Below, in pieces: positions 13,260-25,400 of a stretch of DNA of 64,000 bases; positions within the stretch are counted from its first letter, which is position 1, and each line of letters begins with the position of its first letter. The position numbers and the translations under genes were made by a program. The notes beneath the pieces are model-generated. The model made no database searches. It worked only from the letters and a program-made list of their open reading frames with translations, and was not told where the DNA came from. This DNA is from Bryoerythrophyllum caledonicum (Eukaryota > Streptophyta > Bryopsida > Pottiales > Pottiaceae): the NCBI GenBank assembly GCA_963971425.1, contig OZ020518.1, positions 10,457,989 to 10,521,988 on the forward strand. Reading direction: 5' to 3'.

Positions 13260-14984
13260 ATTTATTACAATATCTTGAGTTCTCTTTTCTATTGCATATA
13301 TGAGTCCATGCTTGTAGTTAGGATTTGGTGGTTCCCACCTTTGTCACTGTATCCATATGACTTCAGATGTCATTATCTAATCTTTTTTTTTCTTTTTTTC
13401 CTTAAGATGACAATTTATATTTTCAAGTCTGATCCTATCTCATACCTCTTTTTTAACTGAAAACCCTTCTTTTCAATCTTTTGTTACAGTATAGTAGTTA
13501 AGTATTTGTTTGTCATGAAAATATTCCATGTTTTAATGACAATTAGTTTATGTATAGGAAATGGTTGAAAAAAGTGAATTTCAAGTTGAATTGACGTCAA
13601 AATGGCATCAACATAACATGTGACAAAACACATATTCTAATGATGTAGCATTCACGTTGCAATGGCATAAAATTTCATCGAAATGACATAAATCGACATG
13701 AGTTAGAATGACATTAACATAGAACAAATATGACATGACATAGATAGTAGTGAGAATGACATGAAAATTTTATTAGAATTACATCAACATAACATGCTCC
13801 AAATAATAACAAAGTATCAAGATAGCATCAAATCAATGTTGACTAGACATTTTGTCCACCTAGTATCATAATAATAAGTGCACAAATAACATTAACTTAT
13901 TGCTAGTTAAATGTATGAATAATGCGTGCGTTATGAGATTGTTGGTCTTTTTTATATCAAGTCGATAACAAATTGACTGAATTTAATTTTATTAATGTGA
14001 GAGCACATAGAAAATTTGATTTTCTTTGGGACAAACCTTATGGTCCTCCATTCCTAAATGAAAAAAGTCTTAAGGTGCGTTTCTACAAATCTCGGGCACG
14101 TTCCCATAGTTGCAGCTTATATAAAAGATTCTTGAATTTTTTTACAAAGATGCAAGAAGACAAGAGGTCCATGGGAATCTAATTTTATTCTCATTGGAGC
14201 TATGAAAAAAAAGTCGTGCCATCTCAAATTAAAACTTCCCATGTGAGGTTTTCAATACTAGAAAGTGATATAATTTCCTTTCATATTGTCAAAAAAATTC
14301 TTGTCTGTGGTGAAAAATAGCATATCAACCCAAGTCAAACATTTTCACACATTGTCACATTTTGTTGGGCAAGGGACCAAAGAAACTTCTTCTTGTCCAC
14401 ATTAAACTTACAGATCTTCATTTTTTCAACTTCTCATTTTTTCCAAAACAACTTATGGTGGCTACCTTCTTATTAATCATTTGGATTATCATTCTAACAC
14501 ATATTAGATTCACAAGAAAACAAAACGTGAATTGGCACTTTTTGAACCTCCTCTCCTTGTACAATTTTTACAAAATATGCTACATCCTTTTTCTATCTCT
14601 AAAAATTGATGTACAAGGAACTAATATCATGCTTAACATGATGGTAATGAATTTAGGCCATGAGTAGTGCAATAACATGACACCGAGTGAAGTCAAAGTT
14701 TGCCAATCCACTCAATGCAAGGATGAAAATAGACCACTTTCTCAACTTCAAACACTATAATCTTTCAAATAGTACGGTCAAAGTTGATGGAATCTTGTGA
14801 GTATGTTACTCAATGGGTCTTAATTGAGAACCTACAGTTTTGAACTAGAGATAAACGTTTTTCTTTCCTTAGTTACTCATTGCAATAGAGTCAACAGTTT
14901 TGAAGTGCTTTTGGTGTGAAATTTGCAAGGGTATTTGGGGGTTTACTTTGACACAATGACGTGTTGTGCTATGGGCTCTATAAA
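13260..14984 (+). other. Inner flank of left arm
   Basis: AT-rich, without a recognisable gene. Positions 13260-13938 are mirrored at about 18774-19451. Positions about 14732-14984 are mirrored at 18524-18775. The part in between is found only here. The region 14190-14960 is a diverged copy of the element that makes up the first half of the tandem unit. Confidence 0.8.
14190..14960 (+). mobile_element. Diverged copy of the satellite-related element
   Basis: It shares long, gapped similarity with 5920-6560 of the array, including the stretches ATAGCATAT, AAACATTTTCACACATTGTC, ACGTGAATTG and TACGGTCAAA in the same order. It lacks clear terminal repeats. It sits directly inside the array and may be an ancestor or an independent older insertion. 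Confidence 0.6.
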
Positions 14985-15867
14985 ACACGCAATTAAGCAA
15001 TTATGCACTTGACCTTTTAAAAGTGCACTTAGTAACAATGGCGGCCAATGCGTTGAAAAAACCCAATTTGGTTTTTTTTAATTCTTGTTTTTAGAAATAA
15101 AATTTAAGATCTAGGAACAATTTTCCGTATAACCAGAAATGTTAATTTAACAAGCTTTTTTCTGGCATTTTTGACAAATTCAATATGGAACTTGGTTAGA
15201 ATTTGATGAATATTTGTTTCATATTCAACTTTATGTTTTTGGAAAGAAGCTTGTCAAGTACTGTATGCAATTACGTAAACTTGAACACTATACAGTAAAT
15301 GCCAATCGATATGAATATATTACATATAGAACATGATACATAAGAGGAAGGAAATTAATATAATGCGTATATTCTTGTACTTGGTGATGTAATTAATCAA
15401 TGGGAAAAACCTCTCGGATTTATTGGTAATTTGTCACCAAACGTCTTACATTACCCTTACAATATACTACTCTTGCACATACCCTACATGCCAATTACCA
15501 ATTACCATACACTCATTGTAGTATCTTCCTCTACTACATATCATTCGAGGCTGCTTGGAACTGGTAGTTGTCAATTTCTTTGGTTTGCATTGCAATATAT
15601 TCTGATATGTAAGCTTTAGCGGACCGAAGGATTCAAATCTTGCTTTCAACTTGTGATCCGAATACATTTTGCCTTTTTGTCCGGAAAGCGCGAGTCATCG
15701 TTCTTTCTCTATCCATAAAAAATTGCATGCCTCATTCTCTATCCAGCTGTGGGTCCACATGAGGACTCCTAAAATGTATCCATGCAATTTGCATACCGTT
15801 GTGCGGTGCGCCTTGTTTTGTCAACATTTTCCCCTTGCATGATGGGCCACTACCAACAAACCTTTAT

Positions 15868-16104
15868 CTAATGACTCCTTTGATTTATCCCATCTTCAAT
15901 CACCTTCCCTACATAGAACGGTACACCACCTTCAACCTCAGCTCTATCAACGCTTAAGGCTACAAATTGTCCACAATTGTTATCAGATTGTGGATTGAAT
16001 GGTGGAAAAAGGTCGTGATTAACTTCATCCCCTGCCCCTTCTTCGACTCGTTCCTGAACATGGTTGTGTTCCGGTTGTTGCGCCCCACGCACCGCTTGAT
16101 TCAA
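15868..16104 (-). pseudogene. Fragment of unknown (possibly transposon) protein
   Basis: An open stretch of 78 codons with coding-like composition, including the run CGQFVALSVDRAEVEGG followed by VPFYVGKVIEDG. The pattern 'G-x-F-V-A-L ... P-F-Y-V-G-K-V' resembles a short beta-rich module that I associate with plant transposon-type proteins. I cannot name the family, and no start, splice partner or upstream exon is evident. It is most likely a relic. Confidence 0.25.
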
Positions 16105-16639
16105 TGGTCTCCCTCTATGAAGACCAAAGTATCCGAAACATAGTTATTCAAAACATAGTTATCCAATATATCAAAAAGGAATGCTTTGAAGATTTATAGA
16201 TTTTCTGTACTAGAGAAGGTAATGTTTTTTCCAATCCCTTGCTAGAAAACATTTGACTCTAATTTAGAATTTCAATTCACACAAAAGACAATAATTATTT
16301 TCTAGTCAATTCTAAAAGTTTTATTTTTTCCTTTATGTGTATGGAAAATCTTAACAACAATAGAGACTTCTAACAAAACTCATAAGCCCCCATTATTAGG
16401 TATGAACTAACTTTCAAACCATGATTGCAAATACGATAAATTGGATACCTCCAAAAACCTGTTATGAAGGGCATATGCATATTGAAATTTCAATTAACAT
16501 AAGTATCCGCTCGAATTGCCCTAAAATCCTAAGCGTTTTTTCATCAAGAAAACACCCCAAAATTGCCACAACGAAATAGTGGCAAAAACATCAAATTTTG
16601 ACGTCTCATTTTGGACTTCCAACTGTAAGATCTCAAACC

Positions 16640-17115
16640 ATGCATCTATATAAAGTCACCATACTTTTATGCTGCAATCCACCGCACAGATAGAAACATA
16701 GTATTTGAAATTTAGAAAATGGTTAATTTTCTTTCTTGCATTTTGTAGGTCAACAGACTTTGACTTCACTTGGTATCAAATCTTTGCACTACACAAGGTC
16801 TAATTTGTTTACAATTGTGTTCAACATGATGTTGGTTTTATATTCACCAATTTTTAGGCATAGAAACGGAGTGTAGCATATTCAAAACAATTGTGCAAGG
16901 AGTGGAAGTTCAAATCTTTTGAAAAATTACGATTACACTTTTTATTTTTTTGTGAACAAAGTATGTTGTAGTATGATAATCCAAACGGATGATAATAAGG
17001 TTTTCACCACATATTCTGGTTAAATTTTAATTTTTTAAAAATTTGAAGATCTCTGGTTTTATGTAGAATATAAGTGCTCAACATGTGTGAAAATGTCTAA
17101 CTTGGTTTAAAATGT
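16640..17115 (-). mobile_element. Diverged satellite-related element, reverse orientation
   Basis: It follows the order of the right-arm unit with many changes: GACTTTGACTTCACTTGG, TTGCACTACACAA, TTGTGCAAGGAGTGGA, GTGAACAAA, TTTTATGTAGA, GTGTGAAAATGT. The similarity is clear by eye but terminal repeats are not, so this is an old copy. Confidence 0.6.
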
Positions 17116-17155
17116 TCCTTTTATACCAAATCCTAGATCTGGAGATCCTAGATCT

Positions 17156-17990
17156 TGAGACTCCAGATCTGGAAACCCTAATTTATAAAACCCTAATTTT
17201 GGCGGTGCCGCCGTTTCCATGTTTGGAAAACTGACCTCAGGGGTGTGCGCACGCGAGGGTGTGCGTACGCGGGGGTGTCTTAGGTGGTTAGGGTTTCAAG
17301 TGCGCAAGGATAGTGGTGTCCATGGTGTGTTAGGGTTTCAGGCATGAGGTGTTAGGTTGTTGCTCCACGCAACGAGGCTGCTCCACCTTGCAACTAGGCT
17401 GCTGCACCTCGCAATTGGCTGCTGCTTCTACTCCTCGTGCTAAACCTGCACGACCTAAATCCAAACAGCAGCCATGGGCTGTTGCGGCATAGCTGGAGCA
17501 GCCGCCCCCTCCCTGCACCAAATCTTCCTCCTCACTTGGTCGTCTTGCTCTCCGCGTGGTCGTCTTGCTCTCCACTTGGTCATTCTCCTCGCCGTCCTTG
17601 CTTGATCGTCTTCCTCGCCATCTTCACTTGGTCGTCTTCCTTGCCGTCCTCGCCTGTCGTCGACTTCCTCGCCTTCACCCACCTTCCCTCCCTCCTAGCC
17701 GCCACCTCACGCCTACTCAGAACCCTATCTCTCTCTTCTAGTTCTAATCTCACCTCTCCTTCTAACTCTAACCCTCTCTCTCCATGCCCTTGCGCTCGTT
17801 GTCTCTCCCTCTCCCTCTAAAACTCCCTGCGTACGTACACCCCTCACGACCTTAGTCCACCACCAGGATACCCGGATGGTACCATGCCTTGTTGATACCT
17901 TGTTGTGATGATACCCTGCCCGGCAAATCATCTGGAGTAGCTACGGTGTAAAGGGGAAAAACAAAAAAAAAAAAAAAAAAAAAAAAGTTT
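17156..17990. other. GC-rich CT-repetitive segment ending in poly-A
   Basis: Composition switches sharply to GC-rich. It contains GTGTGCG/ACGCG runs, imperfect repeats of a TTGGTCGTCTTCCTCGCC-like motif (about 17535-17660) and a long A tract at about 17962-17987. ORFs on both strands are low-complexity. A retroposed fragment is possible. I cannot assign a source. Confidence 0.45.
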
Positions 17991-19451
17991 TTTTTCCATA
18001 GATTTGGGCGAAACGGAAACGCCTATAACTCATTTTTGACAATGCAAAACAGCTTGAAATTTTTTTTCCTTGTAGATTGACTTTGGAGGTATCATTCACA
18101 TTGTTGTGATGACTCTCGGATGGTTCTCGGTTGACTCACATTCTTTGCAAACCAGGCAACTTCCCAACCTGTTTTTTTATCATTTCTATTTGCCCTTTAC
18201 CTTTCCACAAAAAGAAAATGATTCCATTTCACACACCCATTTACACATTACGTTGCAATAAATTGCAACCCTGTTGGAATGGATGGAGTATGGCAACAAG
18301 TTTGAGATAGTGCTGTTTGTTTTGTTTACACATTCTGTTACAATAAATTGCCTCCCTGTTCCAATGGAAAACAAAACTTGGTTGGTTTTGGGTCATTTGC
18401 CTCGAAAGCCAAATTTAAAAGAAAAACAGCGTACATCCACCAAGCATCTACTAATGCAAAACTACATCGAAAAATCCAAAGGGAACTCTTATATTTTGAC
18501 ACCACCCAAACCTAAATAAACCCTTATAGAGCCCACAGCACAACACGTCGTTGTGTCAAAGTAAACCCCCAAATACCCTTGCAAATTTCACACCAAAAGC
18601 ACTTCAAAACTGTTGACTCTATTGCAACGAGTAACTAAGGAAAGAAAAACGTTTATCTCTAGTTCAAAACTGTAGGTTCTCAATTAAGACCCATTGAGTA
18701 ACATACTCACAAGATTCCATCAACTTTGACCGTACTATTTGAAAGATTATAGTGTTTGAAGTTGAGAAAGTGGTCTCATAACGCACGCATTATTCATACA
18801 TTTAACTAGCAATAAGTTAATGTTATTTGTGCACTTATTATTATGATATTAGGTGGACAAAATGTCTAGTCAACATTGATTTGATGCTATCTTGATACTT
18901 TGTTATTATTTGGAGCATGTTATGTTGATGTAATTCTAATAAAATTTTCATGTCATTCTCACTACTATCTATGTCATGTCATATTTGTTTTATGTTAATG
19001 TCATTCTAACTCATGTCAATTTATGTCATTTCGATGAAATTTTATGCCATTGCAACGTGAATGCTACATCATTAGAATATGTGTTTTGTCACATGTTATG
19101 GTGATGCCATTTTGACATCAATTCAACTTGAAATTCACTTTTTTCAACCATTTCCTATATATAAACTAATTGTCATTAAAACATGGAATATTTTCATGAC
19201 AAACAAATACTTAACTACTATACTGTAACAAAAGATTGAAAAGAAGGGTTTTCAGTTAAAAAAGAGGTATGAGATAGGATCAGACTTGAAAATATAAATT
19301 GTCATCTTAAGGAAAAAAAGAAAAAAAAAGATTAGATAATGACATCTGAAGTCATATGGATACAGTGACAAAGGTGGGAACCACCAAATCCTAACTACAA
19401 GCATGGACTCATATATGCAATAGAAAAGAGAACTCAAGATATTGTAATAAA

Positions 19452-22400
19452 TGTGTACCGTGGGTCCCACGTGGGCCCCACGTCCTATTTATATCCGGTA
19501 GATATTCACACACCAATGATCATATTTGCATTGTTGGAATTTTGATCCACAAAGCATCCATGTGGTGGGACCCACCGTACCATACTTCACCTTTGCTCCA
19601 AAGTCATCGAATATTCCATTCGGGTATAAGTTATGATGATACGAAGTTATGGGAAAAAGTAGTTAATATGAACTTCGTGTGGGCCCCACATGTTGTCGTG
19701 ATGGAATATCTTGATTCTAATTTCATTATCTATTTTTCACTTTCTTATAGTGACTCAAACAAGTTCAATGTTCAAATGATGGATTATTGGATTTTTTAAA
19801 GTGTTTGTTGAAAAATATTATTAAATATAGATTCAATTTGGAAGTATATAAGGATCCAAGCTAACGTCGAGGATTCATTTGGTAGATGAGTGTTTTGCTT
19901 CATAGGATTTCCGCATAGACTTGAAGGTCGTTTTGTTTTTTTTTTGAAGCGGTGGACGAAACGATGCGGTGGTTGATTGGCGTCCCGCGATCTTTGGGTT
20001 TTTTCTAGCAAGACATGTGCAAGGTATGTGAGCTTTCAAAGTTGTTGCGTAATTCCTTTGCGTAGAGGAAGAGGGGTCGAGGCCTCGACCCCTCCCTTGT
20101 GTTTGTTGTATGGCCTTGTGTTGTATGGCCTTGTGTTGTATGGCAAGAGGGGTCGAGGCCTCGACCCCTCCTCTTTGTTGCATGGCAAGAGAGGTCGAGG
20201 GCCTCGACCCCTCCCTTTGTTGCATTGGTTTTTCCTAACACCTAGAGTTTCTTGACAAAACCCGCCTTAAAAATGTAGATTCTGTTGTAGGGTGTAAAGG
20301 AGAAACTCCGGGTATTTTTTTCAAGTTTTGACCGTAGGATCTTGGACACGACTGAGTCATTAACATGCCTGCAAAATTTCACATTTTTTGACCGTACGGA
20401 TCGGAAGATTATAGCGTTTGAAATGTAGGAAGATGTCATTTTCTTTAATGCTTTGAGAGGATCAGCTGACTTTGACATCACTTGTTGTGAATTTTTTGCA
20501 CTACACAATATGTTAACCTATTACAATCATGTTGAACATGCAATCAACTCCTTGTTCACAAAATTTTAGAGGTTGGAGAGAGTTGTAGCATTTTCAAAAA
20601 AATTGTGCAAGGAGTGGAGGTTCAAAAACTATCAATTCACGTTTTATTTTTTTGTGAACCTAATATGTTCTAGAATGAGAATCCGAATGGTCAATGGAAA
20701 GGTTTCCACCACACAATGCCGTGGGGAAAATTAAAAAATAAAACTATGAGGATCACTAAGTTTTATGTGGAAAAGAAGAAGATTTTTTGGTACTTAGCCC
20801 GACAATGTGCGACAATGTGTGAAAATGTATGACTTGGATTCATATGCTATTTCTCACTAAAGACAAGAGATTTTTCTTGACAACATGAAAGGAAATAATA
20901 TTATTTGTCGTTGTTGAAAATATCACCTTCAATAGAGTGTCTTAGCAAAAGTTTTTGGAGTTGCCCGACGGGCCCGCTCTCCCCATTTGAACTTCAAAAC
21001 CGTATAACTTTTTCATTAAATGTCGGATTGGGGAAAAACTTGGACTCACACAAAGCTTTTAGTAATGTCCATCTACGATAATTTTTTGAGAAAGAATGCT
21101 AAAGATTGACACAAGGGGAACCCGTCCGGTCCTTGAAGGTCAATCTTGGTAATTTAGGGGTCAAGGGTAGTCCCACTCATTTATTTTAGATACCCGCTAT
21201 TCACTTTAGATGCCCGGGTTGCCTAGGTATATGAAGTAAAAGCATAGAAGTAGGTGCCCCCCAAAAAATACACCGCGGTCCCCACCCCCTTGAACTTTTT
21301 CTCTAAATCCTCTCTCCCTCCATGTGGCAATATTTGGAGGGTCTCACTCCCAATATCATAGATATCCATTTGTGCATTTATTACGGTAAGAGACATACAA
21401 GTGTACGGTGGGTCCCACATGGGCCCCACATACTATTTATATCCGGTAGATATTCGCACACCAATGATCATATTTGCATTGTTGGAATTTTGATCCACAA
21501 AGCATCCATGTGGTGGGACCCACCGTACCATACTTCACCTTTGCTCCAAAGTCATCGAATATTCCATTCGGGTATAAGTTATGATGATACGAAGTTATGG
21601 GAAAAAGTAGTTAATATGAACTTCGTGTGGGCCCCACATGTTGTCGTGATGGAATATCTTGATTCTAATTTCATTATCTATTTTTCACTTTCTTATAGTG
21701 ACTCAAACAAGTTCAATGTTCAAATGATGGATTATTGGATTTTTTAAAGTGTTTGTTGAAAAATATTATTAAATATAGATTCAATTTGGAAGTATATAAG
21801 GATCCAAGCTAACGTCGAGGATTCATTTGGTAGATGAGTGTTTTGCTTCATAGGATTTCCGCATAGACTTGAAGGTCGTTTTGTTTTTTTTTTGAAGCGG
21901 TGGACGAAACGATGCGGTGGTTGATTGGCGTCCCGCGATCTTTGGGTTTTTTCTAGCAAGACATGTGCAAGGTATGTGAGCTTTCAAAGTTGTTGCGTAA
22001 TTCCTTTGCGTAGAGGAAGAGGGGTCGAGGCCTCGACCCCTCCCTTGTGTTTGTTGTATGGCCTTGTGTTGTATGGCCTTGTGTTGTATGGCAAGAGGGG
22101 TCGAGGCCTCGACCCCTCCTCTTTGTTGCATGGCAAGAGAGGTCGAGGGCCTCGACCCCTCCCTTTGTTGCATTGGTTTTTCCTAACACCTAGAGTTTCT
22201 TGACAAAACCCGCCTTAAAAATGTAGATTCTGTTGTAGGGTGTAAAGGAGAAACTCCGGGTATTTTTTTCAAGTTTTGACCGTAGGATCTTGGACACGAC
22301 TGAGTCATTAACATGCCTGCAAAATTTCACATTTTTTGACCGTACGGATCGGAAGATTATAGCGTTTGAAATGTAGGAAGATGTCATTTTCTTTAATGCT

Positions 22401-25400
22401 TTGAGAGGATCAGCTGACTTTGACATCACTTGTTGTGAATTTTTTGCACTACACAATATGTTAACCTATTACAATCATGTTGAACATGCAATCAACTCCT
22501 TGTTCACAAAATTTTAGAGGTTGGAGAGAGTTGTAGCATTTTCAAAAAAATTGTGCAAGGAGTGGAGGTTCAAAAACTATCAATTCACGTTTTATTTTTT
22601 TGTGAACCTAATATGTTCTAGAATGAGAATCCGAATGGTCAATGGAAAGGTTTCCACCACACAATGCCGTGGGGAAAATTAAAAAATAAAACTATGAGGA
22701 TCACTAAGTTTTATGTGGAAAAGAAGAAGATTTTTTGGTACTTAGCCCGACAATGTGCGACAATGTGTGAAAATGTATGACTTGGATTCATATGCTATTT
22801 CTCACTAAAGACAAGAGATTTTTCTTGACAACATGAAAGGAAATAATATTATTTGTCGTTGTTGAAAATATCACCTTCAATAGAGTGTCTTAGCAAAAGT
22901 TTTTGGAGTTGCCCGACGGGCCCGCTCTCCCCATTTGAACTTCAAAACCGTATAACTTTTTCATTAAATGTCGGATTGGGGAAAAACTTGGACTCACACA
23001 AAGCTTTTAGTAATGTCCATCTACGATAATTTTTTGAGAAAGAATGCTAAAGATTGACACAAGGGGAACCCGTCCGGTCCTTGAAGGTCAATCTTGGTAA
23101 TTTAGGGGTCAAGGGTAGTCCCACTCATTTATTTTAGATACCCGCTATTCACTTTAGATGCCCGGGTTGCCTAGGTATATGAAGTAAAAGCATAGAAGTA
23201 GGTGCCCCCCAAAAAATACACCGCGGTCCCCACCCCCTTGAACTTTTTCTCTAAATCCTCTCTCCCTCCATGTGGCAATATTTGGAGGGTCTCACTCCCA
23301 ATATCATAGATATCCATTTGTGCATTTATTACGGTAAGAGACATACAAGTGTACGGTGGGTCCCACATGGGCCCCACATACTATTTATATCCGGTAGATA
23401 TTCGCACACCAATGATCATATTTGCATTGTTGGAATTTTGATCCACAAAGCATCCATGTGGTGGGACCCACCGTACCATACTTCACCTTTGCTCCAAAGT
23501 CATCGAATATTCCATTCGGGTATAAGTTATGATGATACGAAGTTATGGGAAAAAGTAGTTAATATGAACTTCGTGTGGGCCCCACATGTTGTCGTGATGG
23601 AATATCTTGATTCTAATTTCATTATCTATTTTTCACTTTCTTATAGTGACTCAAACAAGTTCAATGTTCAAATGATGGATTATTGGATTTTTTAAAGTGT
23701 TTGTTGAAAAATATTATTAAATATAGATTCAATTTGGAAGTATATAAGGATCCAAGCTAACGTCGAGGATTCATTTGGTAGATGAGTGTTTTGCTTCATA
23801 GGATTTCCGCATAGACTTGAAGGTCGTTTTGTTTTTTTTTTGAAGCGGTGGACGAAACGATGCGGTGGTTGATTGGCGTCCCGCGATCTTTGGGTTTTTT
23901 CTAGCAAGACATGTGCAAGGTATGTGAGCTTTCAAAGTTGTTGCGTAATTCCTTTGCGTAGAGGAAGAGGGGTCGAGGCCTCGACCCCTCCCTTGTGTTT
24001 GTTGTATGGCCTTGTGTTGTATGGCCTTGTGTTGTATGGCAAGAGGGGTCGAGGCCTCGACCCCTCCTCTTTGTTGCATGGCAAGAGAGGTCGAGGGCCT
24101 CGACCCCTCCCTTTGTTGCATTGGTTTTTCCTAACACCTAGAGTTTCTTGACAAAACCCGCCTTAAAAATGTAGATTCTGTTGTAGGGTGTAAAGGAGAA
24201 ACTCCGGGTATTTTTTTCAAGTTTTGACCGTAGGATCTTGGACACGACTGAGTCATTAACATGCCTGCAAAATTTCACATTTTTTGACCGTACGGATCGG
24301 AAGATTATAGCGTTTGAAATGTAGGAAGATGTCATTTTCTTTAATGCTTTGAGAGGATCAGCTGACTTTGACATCACTTGTTGTGAATTTTTTGCACTAC
24401 ACAATATGTTAACCTATTACAATCATGTTGAACATGCAATCAACTCCTTGTTCACAAAATTTTAGAGGTTGGAGAGAGTTGTAGCATTTTCAAAAAAATT
24501 GTGCAAGGAGTGGAGGTTCAAAAACTATCAATTCACGTTTTATTTTTTTGTGAACCTAATATGTTCTAGAATGAGAATCCGAATGGTCAATGGAAAGGTT
24601 TCCACCACACAATGCCGTGGGGAAAATTAAAAAATAAAACTATGAGGATCACTAAGTTTTATGTGGAAAAGAAGAAGATTTTTTGGTACTTAGCCCGACA
24701 ATGTGCGACAATGTGTGAAAATGTATGACTTGGATTCATATGCTATTTCTCACTAAAGACAAGAGATTTTTCTTGACAACATGAAAGGAAATAATATTAT
24801 TTGTCGTTGTTGAAAATATCACCTTCAATAGAGTGTCTTAGCAAAAGTTTTTGGAGTTGCCCGACGGGCCCGCTCTCCCCATTTGAACTTCAAAACCGTA
24901 TAACTTTTTCATTAAATGTCGGATTGGGGAAAAACTTGGACTCACACAAAGCTTTTAGTAATGTCCATCTACGATAATTTTTTGAGAAAGAATGCTAAAG
25001 ATTGACACAAGGGGAACCCGTCCGGTCCTTGAAGGTCAATCTTGGTAATTTAGGGGTCAAGGGTAGTCCCACTCATTTATTTTAGATACCCGCTATTCAC
25101 TTTAGATGCCCGGGTTGCCTAGGTATATGAAGTAAAAGCATAGAAGTAGGTGCCCCCCAAAAAATACACCGCGGTCCCCACCCCCTTGAACTTTTTCTCT
25201 AAATCCTCTCTCCCTCCATGTGGCAATATTTGGAGGGTCTCACTCCCAATATCATAGATATCCATTTGTGCATTTATTACGGTAAGAGACATACAAGTGT
25301 ACGGTGGGTCCCACATGGGCCCCACATACTATTTATATCCGGTAGATATTCGCACACCAATGATCATATTTGCATTGTTGGAATTTTGATCCACAAAGCA

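Larger units (their letters stand above)
4881..14984 (+). repeat. Left arm of giant inverted repeat
   Basis: The outer end, ACATGGAATTCGC at 4881, is matched in reverse complement by GCGAATTCCATGT ending at 33569. Inside lie an AT microsatellite, about 310 bp of unique sequence, the tandem array (5655-13259) and an inner flank (13260-14984), all mirrored in the right arm. The arms are not identical. Flanks differ by scattered substitutions (roughly 1-2% in stretches I compared), the array is three units shorter here, and a 795-bp segment around 13939-14733 is absent from the right arm. These private differences argue against a simple assembly or hairpin-read artefact. Confidence 0.9.
14985..18523. 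other. Non-symmetric spacer at the palindrome centre
   Basis: About 3.5 kb between the arms with no mirror symmetry that I can see. It holds a possible ORF fragment (15868-16104), a diverged satellite-related element in reverse orientation (16640-17115) and a GC-rich, CT-repetitive segment ending in poly-A (17156-17987). The remainder is AT-rich with no gene recognised. Confidence 0.7.

Noticed and set aside
17437..17820. 127-codon Ser/Leu/Pro ORF as a gene
   Set aside because: Low-complexity CT-rich repeat with equally long ORFs on the other strand; no start context or domain.
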